Shown here: piece after piece, positions 27,468-36,495 of the stretch | How positions within the stretch are numbered: position 1 is the first letter of the stretch | How the letters are laid out: every line of letters begins with the position of its first letter | Assembly (NCBI GenBank): GCA_964547135.1 | Contig: CAZJMK010000006.1 | Coordinates: 1-64,000, forward strand | Length of the DNA stretch: 64,000 nucleotides | Reading direction: 5' to 3' | Source of the DNA: JAJXSS01 sp964547135 | Lineage (GTDB): Bacteria; Planctomycetota; Phycisphaerae; Phycisphaerales; Phycisphaeraceae | The notes under the pieces: generated by a model | Told to the model about the DNA's origin: nothing | Database searches by the model: none | What the model saw: only the letters and a program-made list of their open reading frames with translations | Translations under genes and position numbers: made by a program

Positions 27468-28539
27468 ACGGTCGCTGCAACCGGGGGAACGCTGGACCGA
27501 TACGCTCCAATTGATCGCCCCGCCCTCGGTGCAGAACGGCATGTTCAACGCCAGGCTTCGCACCTTTGCCGACGGTCAGGTTGTCGATGAATACACCATT
27601 CGCACCAAGGTGGACGCTCCGGTGCGTGTGGTGATCGAACCGCTGCATCAGCCATTGCAGCAAGCACCGCAATTGCAGGTCACGGTGCAAAACCTGCTGG
27701 ATGCCCCGTTCGAGGGAACCCTTGGCCTGCGTGATTCATCCGGCCGTTTGCTCACAGCGTTGCAAGACGCACAGGTGAAACTGGCAGGGCGCGGATCGCA
27801 GACCATCGCCTTCGATTCCGCTGCGGCATCCGTCCCGGCAACACCGTTTCACGAATACACATACGCCGCTACGGTCACCCGCCCCGACGGCAGTATCGCC
27901 TATACCAAAACAATTCCGCTGGACCTGCTGATCACACGCATCGCCACTGCTTCGGTTGCCATCAACGGCGACCTTTCCGATTGGGCGAATGCTTATCCAG
28001 CGCACCTGCGCTTCGGGGAGGAAACCGTTCCAGCCGACAGTCTGGCGGTGACGGTTTTCACGATGATCGATGGTGAAAAGTTCTACATCGCAGTGCGCGT
28101 GCGTGATGACATGCACAACCAGGAATTCACCCAGGGCGCAATCTGGCGCGGCGACTCAATCCAGTTTTCCCTCGACCCGCTGCTGCAGCGGAATGAGGGT
28201 GGTTACGGGCCGCATGACATGGAGTTGGGCCTGGCACTGCCGACCAAGGGCGGGGAACCGATGAAAGTGGTTTACGTCTCGGAGAACCGCAGTGTGCTGG
28301 ATCGTGCCCAGGCTGCGGTATCGCGTGATGATGAAGCCGAATTGACGATTTATGAAATAGCGATTCCGCTGGCTGATCTGCCGAAGTTGCCCACCGCACC
28401 GGGGAAGAGGTTCGGCTTCAACATAGCCGTACACGATGCTGATCGTGCCTTCAGCCGGGAACGATTGCTGGAGTTCACACCCGGAACCAGTGGTAAAAAC
28501 CCCTTTGCTTACAAAGCCTGGGTGATCCGTGCCCAGTGA
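27418..28539 (+). pseudogene. C-terminal part of the frameshifted glycosidase, CBM9-like
   Basis: About 370 residues. The first 170 look like Ig/NPCBM-associated beta domains (LQPGERWTDTLQL and on). The rest is a family 9-like carbohydrate-binding module that starts VAINGDLSDWANAY and contains YIAVRVRDDM and GDSIQFSLDP. It overlaps the upstream frame by about 50 bases, has no signal peptide and no ribosome site, and begins in the middle of a domain. The simplest reading is one gene split by a single-base change near 27400-27420. A sequencing error is an alternative. Confidence 0.65.
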
Positions 28540-28555
28540 CAACGGAGCCTTATTC

Positions 28556-28664
28556 ATGACCACCACGCTCACCAATACCCCGCATATACACCCACTGATA
28601 TCGGATAGTACACTTGCAAGCGATGCTGCGTTGATTCGAAAATATGTGCTTGCGGATTATGATC
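28556..28664 (+). pseudogene. 5' fragment of a gene cut by a repeat
   Basis: ACGGAG eight bases before an ATG at 28556 starts an ordinary-looking coding stretch, MTTTLTNTPHIHPLISDSTL, continuing for about 36 codons to ADYDR. At 28662 it runs into a B'/M repeat, after which no coding character remains. It probably was the gene following the glycosidase. I cannot name it. Confidence 0.5.
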
Positions 28665-28680
28665 GGCCACTTCTTCATCC

Positions 28681-29412
28681 TCACGCACTGCGTAACGCCA
28701 ACCTCGGCGAACCGGGGTTGCTCAATACTTGCGTCAGGTCCAAACCGATTTGCACCGCCTGACTCACCGCCATGCCGCTCATGGTCTGCGGGTATTGGTA
28801 CAACAGCAGCCCATCGCCCCGGCCTTCGATGGTCATCTCTTTGTTGTTGCGCAGCAGCGAACGCACCGGCAGAGTGAACAATTGACGCACCAGCATCGCA
28901 TCGCTGCCGATGAGCGTGTTGTGACGTGAAAAGGCATCGCCGAAAACAATATCATGGGCGGCCCCGGTGGCGAACGTGCGCGTCCAAAAGTTTTTGGGCA
29001 CGACGATGAACTTGGGTAAATCCAGCGTCGGCAGCGACAGCATCACCAGCGTGATACGCAACTCGGCATTGTCGAGTTTGCTGAACGGGTCGCCGCGCAG
29101 GTCCGCCACCCAGAGCGTGCCCTCCCCATCGGGCGTGGCTGCCCCTTCATAAAAACGCACCACCCGCCAGTGGGCCGAGTGATGCAGCTCAAAGGGTTGC
29201 AGCCGTTCCATCACCCGTTCCGTGAGCGCATCGCTGACTTCCATCGGCATGAGTTGCAAGCGATTTTGCATGTGGGCGAGGGTTCGACCGCGATGATGTG
29301 CGAGCAAGGCCCAACCCAGAGCGATGAGTGCGAGCACCAGCAGGCCGACGGCAAAAAGTGCGAGCGCCGGCCAAAGCATGCCCTGGGTGGGATCAGCCGG
29401 GGGTGTGAACAT
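28681..29412 (-). CDS. Membrane protein of unknown function
   Basis: A 243-residue protein with one strong N-terminal membrane segment (about residues 12-36, LWPALALFAVGLLVLALIAL) and a soluble domain of about 190 residues. The soluble part contains WRVVRFYEGAATPDGEGTLW and the repeated-strand pattern RITLVMLSLPTLDLPKFIVV. I recognise no family. The start at 29412 (MFTPPADP) is preferred; 15 more codons are open upstream. Its last codons (LALRSA) lie in the M repeat shared with 21484. It is convergent with the eroded carbohydrate locus. Confidence 0.7.
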   Translation of the reverse strand: MFTPPADPTQGMLWPALALFAVGLLVLALIALGWALLAHHRGRTLAHMQNRLQLMPMEVSDALTERVMERLQPFELHHSAHWRVVRFYEGAATPDGEGTLWVADLRGDPFSKLDNAELRITLVMLSLPTLDLPKFIVVPKNFWTRTFATGAAHDIVFGDAFSRHNTLIGSDAMLVRQLFTLPVRSLLRNNKEMTIEGRGDGLLLYQYPQTMSGMAVSQAVQIGLDLTQVLSNPGSPRLALRSA

Positions 29413-29524
29413 GGCGTGGTCCCTGCCCCCCCAAGGTTGATTTGATTTTAACCGCACGCATCACGTCATACCATCCTTATTTTTATGGGTGTTGTACGGA
29501 CAGAAAACCCGCCGATTCACGACA

Positions 29525-29588
29525 TGACGCCGAGCGCTTCATCCCCGAATCGATTTTCACACATCCGGCCCTGAAGGGCACGGCGTCA
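29525..29588. repeat. Family A hairpin
   Basis: A degenerate left arm (TGACGCCGAGCGCTTCATCC) and a good right arm, followed by a short F pair (29625-29640) next to the cysteine desulfurase stop. Confidence 0.8.
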
Positions 29589-29637
29589 TTAGCAACACTT
29601 TTCTCTCGTGCTTGGCTTGGAAATCCGAAATCCGAAA

Positions 29638-30948
29638 TCATCCACCTCCCGTCGGCATCACCTGTTTCAAGCGTCCGACCACCTGCGGTATCACTGCAAT
29701 CGCCCGGTCGATGTCATCCGCTGTGGTATCACGACTCAATGAAAACCGCACCGACCCATGCGCGATGTTTTCGGGAATGCCCATCGCAAGCAGCACCGGT
29801 GAGGGTTCCAATGAACCGCTGGAACAGGCTGCCCCAGCCGAGGCATACACCCCCCGTTCCGACAGCCCCAATAAAATCGCCTCCGCTTCCAACGACGTAA
29901 AACCCAGGTTGGTCGTGTTCCATAAGCGCGGGGCGCCTGCCGAGTGAATCACTGTTCCCGGCAACTGTTGGCATATCGACTGTTCCAATCGATCGCGCCA
30001 GGTTCGCAGTGACTCGATGCGTGCGCTGTCACTTAAAAATGATTGGGCCAGTTCCGCTGCGACGCCCATGCCGACGATGCCGGGGGTGTTTTCCGTTCCG
30101 CCGCGACGATCGCGCTCCTGCGGCCCGCCCAGTTGTTGCGGTCGCAAGCGCACCCCTTGCCGAACATACAACGCCCCGATGCCTTTAGGCCCGTGAAACT
30201 TGTGGGCAGCAAAGCTGAGTAAATCCACCGGCAGCGCACGCACATCCACCGGCAGCTTGCCCACCGCCTGCAACGCATCGACATGCAAATACACCTGCGT
30301 TTGACGGCACTGCCCACGGGTGGTTGACGGTGTTGCTGACGTTTTGCCAACCCTCGATTCGTCCGCTCTCGAACGATAGTCGGCGATGATTTTCGCCAAT
30401 TGCTCCACCGGCTGAATCACCCCCGTTTCATTATTCGCCCACTGCACACTCACCAAAATCACCCGATGCCGTTCACCCTGTTCTTTCAAAATGTCAGCCA
30501 ATGTCTGCGTTTCAATTTGTCCCTGAATATCCACCGGCAAATACATCACCTTCACACCCTGAGCCGACAGTGCCTCCGTCGGGGCACGTACAGCCGAGTG
30601 TTCAATTTTGCTGGTCACCAGCAGGGGCAAAGTTGTGTTGTTGTTCTGCCCCGATGAGCCTGTTGACATGGTTGAACCCGATGTCCCTGTAGTCGTATGA
30701 CTCAATAGGCCGAATATGGCAAGGTTATTGGCTTCGGTTCCGCCGGAGGTGAAAATCAGTTCGCGTTCGTGACCGTGAATCAGCCGAGCCACCGCCGAGC
30801 GCGCCAGTTCAACTTCATGGCGCACCGCCTGCCCAGCCCGATGCACACTCGATGGGTTGGCCCACTGCTGTTGCATCATCCGCTTTACAGCTTCGACCAC
30901 TTCCGGGGCCGGCTGAGTGGTCGCGTTGTTATCCAAATAAATACTCAT
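29638..30948 (-). CDS. iscS: Cysteine desulfurase with two extra low-complexity loops
   Basis: A 436-residue PLP enzyme that releases sulfur from cysteine for iron-sulfur or thiolation pathways. It shows MSIYLDNNATT at the start, the PLP lysine K250 in FAAHKFHGPKG, HVDALQ, and the persulfide cysteine C375 in SAGAACSSGSLEPS (group I loop). The family is about 385-400 residues. The excess is two inserts: residues 84-108 (rich in T, S, G and N) and 192-218 (between DYRSR and VYLHVDA). Both lie at surface-loop positions. The start at 30948 is preferred over TTG-type starts upstream. No iscU or isc partner is nearby, so NifS-like assignment is equally possible. Confidence 0.9.
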   Translation of the reverse strand: MSIYLDNNATTQPAPEVVEAVKRMMQQQWANPSSVHRAGQAVRHEVELARSAVARLIHGHERELIFTSGGTEANNLAIFGLLSHTTTGTSGSTMSTGSSGQNNNTTLPLLVTSKIEHSAVRAPTEALSAQGVKVMYLPVDIQGQIETQTLADILKEQGERHRVILVSVQWANNETGVIQPVEQLAKIIADYRSRADESRVGKTSATPSTTRGQCRQTQVYLHVDALQAVGKLPVDVRALPVDLLSFAAHKFHGPKGIGALYVRQGVRLRPQQLGGPQERDRRGGTENTPGIVGMGVAAELAQSFLSDSARIESLRTWRDRLEQSICQQLPGTVIHSAGAPRLWNTTNLGFTSLEAEAILLGLSERGVYASAGAACSSGSLEPSPVLLAMGIPENIAHGSVRFSLSRDTTADDIDRAIAVIPQVVGRLKQVMPTGGG

Positions 30949-31087
30949 ATCAAGACCCAATTGTAGGAATTACCTTGGCCCAATACAGATTGGAATCGTA
31001 ACTTGGTTGCAGTATGATATTCACCCCGTCGAACGGACGATGATTGACCATGGGGGCATGGGGTGGGGCGCGACTGGCGGTTTTTTT

Positions 31088-31735
31088 ATGGATGATCTTT
31101 CTCCTCCAACCACACCCAATGTCCCCGAAAGCGCGACCACCAAGGTCGTTCCCCCGGCTCAGCGCATCCTCGTCGCGGAAGACGAGCACCTGATCGCGGT
31201 CGATCTGTCCAATCAGTTGCATGCACTGGGCTTTGAAGTCATCGGCCCGGCTGCCAACGGCAACCAAGCCATCGAATTGGCCAAGGAACATCAACCCGAC
31301 CTGGCGCTGCTCGACATTCGCATGCCCGAAATGGACGGCTTGGCAGCGGCGGGTGTGCTGTTCTGTCAAATGAATGTGCCGGTGGTGATTGTCAGCGCCT
31401 ATTCCGATGCCGACTACCTGGACATTGCCACCCGTGTGGGCGTGTTCGGTTACATGCTCAAACCCGTCACCCGTGAAACCCTGCGCGTCAATATCGCTGT
31501 CGCCTGGGCGCGCTATCAGCAACATTTGAAATTACGTCAACGCATCGGCGAACTGGAAAACACCCTCGAAGAACGCAAGCTCATCGAAAAAGCCAAGGGC
31601 CTGCTGATGCAGAAAATGGGCATCACCGAAGCCGAGGCCCTGAATCGTTTGCGGCGCAAAGCCCGTGATTCCCGCCGCCGCATGGCTGACCTGGCGCAAG
31701 CCATTTTGGAAGCCCACGATCTTTTCGAAACCTGA
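31088..31735 (+). CDS. Response regulator with ANTAR RNA-binding domain
   Basis: A 215-residue protein. Receiver domain about residues 26-140: acidic pocket ED near the start, phospho-acceptor in LLDIRMPEMDG, lysine in MLKPVTRET. A short coiled linker follows (RQRIGELENTLEERK). The ANTAR domain has the expected LIEKAKGLLMQKMGITEAEAL and RRMADLAQAI. Phosphorylated ANTAR proteins bind paired hexanucleotide hairpins in leader RNAs and prevent termination. The start is uncertain: ATG at 31088 has no ribosome site, and in-frame alternatives lie at 31040 and 31058. No cognate kinase is adjacent. A terminator lies about 100 bases downstream, and a structured region follows. Confidence 0.9.
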   Translation: MDDLSPPTTPNVPESATTKVVPPAQRILVAEDEHLIAVDLSNQLHALGFEVIGPAANGNQAIELAKEHQPDLALLDIRMPEMDGLAAAGVLFCQMNVPVVIVSAYSDADYLDIATRVGVFGYMLKPVTRETLRVNIAVAWARYQQHLKLRQRIGELENTLEERKLIEKAKGLLMQKMGITEAEALNRLRRKARDSRRRMADLAQAILEAHDLFET

Positions 31736-31836
31736 ACGTGATTTTTTTTAAGTTGATTAAGGATCATTGCCGATGTAACATGAGTGAAATGACTGACTGG
31801 CCCCGAATGCCAGCAACAGTCATGCGTCCATGACGC

Positions 31837-31877
31837 CGCCGTTGGTTGCCCGACCCCCCCCAGCCAACGGCGTTTTT
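31837..31877 (+). terminator. Intrinsic terminator of the ANTAR regulator
   Basis: Nine-base stem CGCCGTTGG / CCAACGGCG followed by TTTTT. Confidence 0.85.
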
Positions 31878-31884
31878 ATTGCGC

Positions 31885-32050
31885 CGTTTTGAACACTGTA
31901 CGGGTGTGTCCAGCCAATCAACGTGATGTTGTTGATTCACCTTGCGCCCTTGCTGTGCAAGGGTATTGCTTTCATTCGCGTTGGGTTCACGACAACACAG
32001 GCGACTCAGGCACAGGTATTCCCCGGGGGGGTGAATACCTGTGTTTTTTT
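31885..32050 (+). ncRNA. Candidate structured small RNA next to the ANTAR gene
   Basis: Between two strong rho-independent terminators lies a stretch without gene. It contains the perfect hairpin CCCTTGC-TGT-GCAAGGG (31947-31963) and ends in an 11-base stem terminator with seven Ts (32011-32050). The second terminator needs its own upstream transcript. I found no clear promoter, and it could also be an old read-through terminator. Confidence 0.35.
32011..32050 (+). terminator. Strong intrinsic terminator
   Basis: CACAGGTATTC / GAATACCTGTG stem, C/G-rich loop, then T7. No annotated gene ends here. Confidence 0.85.
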
Positions 32051-32063
32051 CTGCGCTGATCGT

Positions 32064-32225
32064 GGCACACGCCGCCGGGGTGCCCTCGAAGGTGGGTATG
32101 TCCATGGTGATTCACCCAGCCGGGGGCGCCCCCGGGGCTGGACTACGCACCGACGTGATAAATCACGGCGCTAACTTCCGAATTCGGTTCCGTCACTTGA
32201 CCACTCGACCACTTGACCACTTCTA
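32064..32225. repeat. Repeat cluster K-C-B'
   Basis: K in the opposite orientation to 21340 (32066-32148), C with linker (32152-32190) and B' (32194-32222). B' starts 14 bases beyond the stop of the minus-strand BatA-like gene. Confidence 0.75.
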
Positions 32226-32236
32226 CCCCCCCTCCC

Positions 32237-34267
32237 TCACAAATGCATCCGTCGTGTGTACACCACCCACTCGATCAATAACATCGCCAAGGCCGCCCAC
32301 GCCAACCAGGGCCAAATCTCCCGTCGCACCGTCGCGTCCTGCGCCAGTACCTGCGCCGAACTGGTTCCCACCTGCAATTGCTCCGCCGGCCTTAAATCGC
32401 TTTCACCTTCATCCAACAAATTCACCGCCAACCGTTCCCACGCCGTCGGCACCGTCCCCGCACCATCGGCCTGATACAACCCCACCCGTTCCAACATCGT
32501 CAGCACCGCCTGCCCACCTTCCACCCGCCCTTCCAAACGCACAGGCCCTTCATACACCATCACCGCACCATCCCGCTGCGTCACCGGCACACTCACCACT
32601 TCCCCCGGCTGATACCACTTGCCTGCCGACCCCGAACCCTCCAGCCCCAGCACTTCCAAGCAATTACTCATGAACACCGCAAAGCTCACCTGCATCGGCC
32701 AATTCGTTTTCAATACATTGAAACTCGTCATCACATGTCGCGTACTCCCCGTCACCATCTCCGCCATCACCGGCCCAGCCTGCCCCGTCGCCAGTACCAC
32801 CGCCCCCTCCGGCAATGCCAACCGCCCAGGCTCCACCAACAACAAATCATCCAACACCACATACCGCAACAACGGGTGTTCACGTCGCCAGTTGAGCAAC
32901 ACCTGCGACTTCGGTTCGCCCTCGCGCGTCGGTCGTCGCTCCAAATCCGTCAGCCCACCCGTGCCCCCGAAACTCACACTGTTCACCACCGGCTGCTTGG
33001 CCGGGCTGTACTCATCAAACACCATCAGATCAAACCCCTCATCACCATCACCCCTGCGCAATCGTGCCGGGTCCTGATCCTCATATTTTTTGGGCGTCAT
33101 CGTCACAAGTCGGCGAACCCCCACCGCTTCAATCGCCCGCTCCAAAAACGCATTGCCCTCGGTCACCAGCAACACCCGCAACGGCCGAGGGGGGGCCAGT
33201 ACCAACCATGCAGCATTGTCAACCGACAGTGCATCCGCGTGATCGTGTGACACACCGATCAACCCGCCGCCGGTGAGCGTCAGTTCAAACGCCAGTGATT
33301 GCTGCCCCGGTTGCCCCCTGTTGTTGGCAATGCTGTTCGCACTGCCGTTGACAGTGTTGTTACCGGTGACACCACCCGTTGTCGTGCCTATCGATGCCGA
33401 TGCGGTTGCCGGGGGCACTTCGACGGCACTAACCTGTCTCACCCGACCATCGACCATCAAACTCACCTTTGCCTGCACCGCCTGATCGCCGCTGTTGCTT
33501 AAGCGGGCATACACCTGCACCCGTTGCGGCCGTTGATAATCGCGCCGGGCCGACAAAGCGGTGATCGCCAGGTTGCCGTGGTCATTCGCCTCTTCCGCTG
33601 CCATGCGCACCAGTTGCAGCGTCGCATTGCGCAGCGACAAATTGCCTTCGTCGCTGAATCGCCCATCCGACACCACCGTCACCGTCAACTGTTTGCCCTG
33701 TGCCGCATCGCCCTCACCACCCAGCGCATACGGCTCAATCAATTGCAACGCAGGCCCCAGCCTGCCCACCTGATCCGTCGGTTCAATCCCGCTGATCGCC
33801 TGTCGCAAAAGCGACCGATCCGTCGTGAACGGCTGCACCACCCTTGCCTGCTGCGCCACTGTCACCACCATCACGCCCCCACCCCCTTCAAATTCCTCCA
33901 CCTTCCGCAATGCCCACGCCTTGGCGCGCTCCAATCGTGAGGGCGACACATCCGTCGCGTTCATCGAAGCCGAGTGATCGATCACCAGCACCAACTGCTC
34001 GCCACTGTCCGCCAGGCCGCGTAAAGTGGGTCGTGCCAATGCCAAAAGCAACGCGAGCAACAACAACAATTGCAACAGCAGCAGCAAATTCCGCCGCAGC
34101 TTTTGAAACGGTGCGTTGACTTGTAAATCCTGCACCGCTTTGCGCCACAAAAGCGTCGAACTGACCACCATTTCCCGTCGGCGCAGTTTCAAAAAATACA
34201 AGGTCAGCAGAGCCGGTATCACCAGCCCAGCCGCAATCAGCCCCGCCATGGGTGCCAGAAAACTCAA
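32237..34267 (-). CDS. BatA-like membrane protein with von Willebrand A domain
   Basis: A 676-residue protein. Two N-terminal hydrophobic segments bracket the BatA-type motif LRRREMVVSSTLLWRK. A VWA domain follows, with the metal-binding DHSASM near residue 97. A long middle part has a loop rich in T, N and G (about residues 290-325), and the chain ends in a membrane segment and a short basic tail. The TTG start overlaps the DUF58 stop by four bases (TTGA), so the two are translationally coupled. It belongs to the MoxR-DUF58-BatA set, thought to act in envelope maturation or chaperoning; the specific target is unknown. Confidence 0.88.
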   Translation of the reverse strand: MSFLAPMAGLIAAGLVIPALLTLYFLKLRRREMVVSSTLLWRKAVQDLQVNAPFQKLRRNLLLLLQLLLLLALLLALARPTLRGLADSGEQLVLVIDHSASMNATDVSPSRLERAKAWALRKVEEFEGGGGVMVVTVAQQARVVQPFTTDRSLLRQAISGIEPTDQVGRLGPALQLIEPYALGGEGDAAQGKQLTVTVVSDGRFSDEGNLSLRNATLQLVRMAAEEANDHGNLAITALSARRDYQRPQRVQVYARLSNSGDQAVQAKVSLMVDGRVRQVSAVEVPPATASASIGTTTGGVTGNNTVNGSANSIANNRGQPGQQSLAFELTLTGGGLIGVSHDHADALSVDNAAWLVLAPPRPLRVLLVTEGNAFLERAIEAVGVRRLVTMTPKKYEDQDPARLRRGDGDEGFDLMVFDEYSPAKQPVVNSVSFGGTGGLTDLERRPTREGEPKSQVLLNWRREHPLLRYVVLDDLLLVEPGRLALPEGAVVLATGQAGPVMAEMVTGSTRHVMTSFNVLKTNWPMQVSFAVFMSNCLEVLGLEGSGSAGKWYQPGEVVSVPVTQRDGAVMVYEGPVRLEGRVEGGQAVLTMLERVGLYQADGAGTVPTAWERLAVNLLDEGESDLRPAEQLQVGTSSAQVLAQDATVRREIWPWLAWAALAMLLIEWVVYTRRMHL

Positions 34268-35187
34268 CCCAATAACCCCCTTTCACGCAGGTAGCGCAGC
34301 ACCAGTTGCTCCATCGGCACGCTCGTGTCGCTCATCAGATACACCATGTCCCGCCGGGTGCACTGTTCCCGAATCATCCGACAATACGCCTGCAAATTTG
34401 CCTTGTACCTTGCCAAGAGCGCCGGCCCAAGCGACACCTCCGCCCAATTGCCATCCTCAATATCCTTCAATCGCAAATCACCCGTCAGCCCCCCCTTTTC
34501 CGGATCAATTTCCTGCGGGGCCAACACCTGAATGAAATACACATCAAACCTTGGTCCGCTCAGGTATCGCCATGCTTTCTGTAAATCCCCCTTGTCCAAA
34601 AAATCCGACAGCACAATCACCACACCCTTGCCCGTCGTCCCCAGGGCAAACCGTTTGCACGCTGATTCCAACTGCCCCGCACCGCGCGGCATTTGCTTTT
34701 GCAAAAACTGCATCAATTGCGCAATCGGTCGCCGACCGCGCCACGGCGGCGTTCGTTCCACCACCCCGTCCGCAAAAGCCGTCACTTCCAGCCGGTTGTA
34801 ATGCGACAGCGCGATGTACCCCAAGGCCGCAGCCGTCTGCTTGGCGTACAACAATTTTTTCGGCTCCCCGTAGTCCATCGAACTGCTCACATCCAGCAGC
34901 ACATGCACGCACAGGTCTTCCTCCTCCATGAACAATCGCAGAAACAACCGATCGAGTCGTGCGTACAAATTCCAGTCGATGAAACGCAGGTCATCCCCCG
35001 CCACGTAATTGCGGTAGTCAGCGAACTCGACCGACTGCCCCTTCTTTTTACTGCGTCGTTCCCCCTGCATCCGCCCAGCCAATATCTTGTGCGACAGCAC
35101 ATCCAGCTTGTCCAGCCGATGCATAAACCCCGGCGACAAAAGTTCATCGCCCCCCGCCCCCCGCGAAGTTGTCTGACCTTGAATCAT
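34264..35187 (-). CDS. DUF58-domain protein
   Basis: A 307-residue protein with the DUF58 signature DDLRFIDWNLYARLDRLFLR and a VWA-like core with metal motif DVSSSMDYGEP. It lacks the usual N-terminal membrane segments and is therefore the short cytoplasmic type. It lies between moxR and the batA-like gene, which is the standard order. GGRMQGERRSKKKGQSVEF is the usual pre-motif. Function in this system is probably to link the AAA+ ATPase with the membrane VWA proteins (inference). Confidence 0.9.
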   Translation of the reverse strand: MIQGQTTSRGAGGDELLSPGFMHRLDKLDVLSHKILAGRMQGERRSKKKGQSVEFADYRNYVAGDDLRFIDWNLYARLDRLFLRLFMEEEDLCVHVLLDVSSSMDYGEPKKLLYAKQTAAALGYIALSHYNRLEVTAFADGVVERTPPWRGRRPIAQLMQFLQKQMPRGAGQLESACKRFALGTTGKGVVIVLSDFLDKGDLQKAWRYLSGPRFDVYFIQVLAPQEIDPEKGGLTGDLRLKDIEDGNWAEVSLGPALLARYKANLQAYCRMIREQCTRRDMVYLMSDTSVPMEQLVLRYLRERGLLG

Positions 35188-35221
35188 CGTGTCGCCCTAC
35201 TGCATTCCAAGCCGTGACTCA

Positions 35222-35333
35222 TGTCTGATGGATAATGGATCATGGATCATGGATGATGTACGGAGTGGGTGTTCGATGAACCCTTGTTCGGTTTGAACAT
35301 CATCCATTATCCTTTATCCATCATCCATTCTTC
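35222..35333. repeat. Family G palindrome
   Basis: ATGGATAATGGATCATGG arm, core of about 45 bases ending TTCGGTTTGAACATC, and mirrored arm of (ATCCATN)n. It lies between moxR and the DUF58 gene and abuts the moxR stop. Confidence 0.85.
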
Positions 35334-36347
35334 TCACTTCACCTCCGCCGACACCGGCAACTGGTCCAGTATGTCATTGATCACCATGTCCGTCGTCAGT
35401 CCCTCCGCCTGTCCTTCAAAGTTCAGCAAAATGCGATGGCGCAACGCCGGCAACGCGCTGGCTTTCAAATCATCCATGCTCACATGTGCTCTTCCTTCCA
35501 GCAGCGCCCGCACCTTGCCCGCCAATACCAGCGTTTGGGCTGCACGCGGCGACGCACCGAAACGCAAAAACTGTTTGGCCAATTTGCCCGCAAACTCGCC
35601 CTCCGGGTGCGTTGCCAATACGCAGCGCACCGCATAGTCCTGCACATGCGGCGCAATCAGCACCCGCCTGACCAATTGCTGAAACTCCAAAATCGCCCCC
35701 GCATCCAGCACGGGTTTTGCCTCCGTTTTGCGCGCAGCCGTGGTCCGTTCCAAAATCGTGTTCAGTTCCTCCCGGCTCACATACCCCACCAGCAGCTTGA
35801 AGAAAAACCGGTCCAATTGCGCTTCAGGCAACGGGTACGTGCCCTCCTGCTCGATCGGGTTTTGCGTGGCCATCACGAAAAACGGTTTGTCCATTGCGTG
35901 GGTCGTGCCCGCCACGGTCACGCTGCGTTCCTGCATCGCCTCCAACAGCGCTGATTGCGTTTTGGGCGTCGCACGATTGATTTCATCCGCCAAAACAATC
36001 TGCGCAAAAATCGGTCCCGGTTGAAAACGAAACACCCGCCCCCCCGTTTCCGATTCGCTCACGATCGTCGTCCCCGTGATGTCCGCGGGCATCAAATCCG
36101 GCGTGAACTGCACCCGACTGAACTTCAGCGAAAGCGAATCCGCCAGCGTGCGAATGAGCAGCGTTTTGCCCAACCCCGGCACACCCTCCAGCAAACAATG
36201 CCCCCCCGCAAACAGACACGTCAGCACCCCCTCGACAATTTCATTCTGCCCCACAATCACCTGATTGATCTGTCCCCGCACCGCCTGGTACGCCTCCCGA
36301 AACCGCTCCGCCTGAGCCTGTACCTGCGTGTCATCATTCATTGCCAT
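35334..36347 (-). CDS. MoxR-type AAA+ ATPase
   Basis: A 337-residue AAA+ protein: Walker A GVPGLGKTLL, Walker B IVLADEINRATPKTQSALLE, sensor ATQNPIEQEGTYPLPEAQLD, and arginine region GASPRAAQ. AAGGAG lies nine bases before the ATG at 36347. In this gene group MoxR is believed to act as a chaperone for the VWA proteins encoded downstream (DUF58, BatA-like) and upstream. All four genes are on one strand. Confidence 0.93.
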   Translation of the reverse strand: MAMNDDTQVQAQAERFREAYQAVRGQINQVIVGQNEIVEGVLTCLFAGGHCLLEGVPGLGKTLLIRTLADSLSLKFSRVQFTPDLMPADITGTTIVSESETGGRVFRFQPGPIFAQIVLADEINRATPKTQSALLEAMQERSVTVAGTTHAMDKPFFVMATQNPIEQEGTYPLPEAQLDRFFFKLLVGYVSREELNTILERTTAARKTEAKPVLDAGAILEFQQLVRRVLIAPHVQDYAVRCVLATHPEGEFAGKLAKQFLRFGASPRAAQTLVLAGKVRALLEGRAHVSMDDLKASALPALRHRILLNFEGQAEGLTTDMVINDILDQLPVSAEVK

Positions 36348-36399
36348 GGTTCCATCTCCTTGCGTGAACTTTCGACACTTGCCCTCCCTCACAACCCAA

Positions 36400-36495
36400 A
36401 CGCCGACGCCAAGCGTCCGCGCTAAACAATTTCGACGGTTTCAACAGCGGGGCCTCCCGCTAAATTCGAAATTCGAAATCCGAAATTCAAAATCA
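36400..36495. repeat. C2 and F modules
   Basis: C2 (36403-36427) followed by an F array (36459-36494) that touches the stop of the large VWA gene. Confidence 0.75.
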
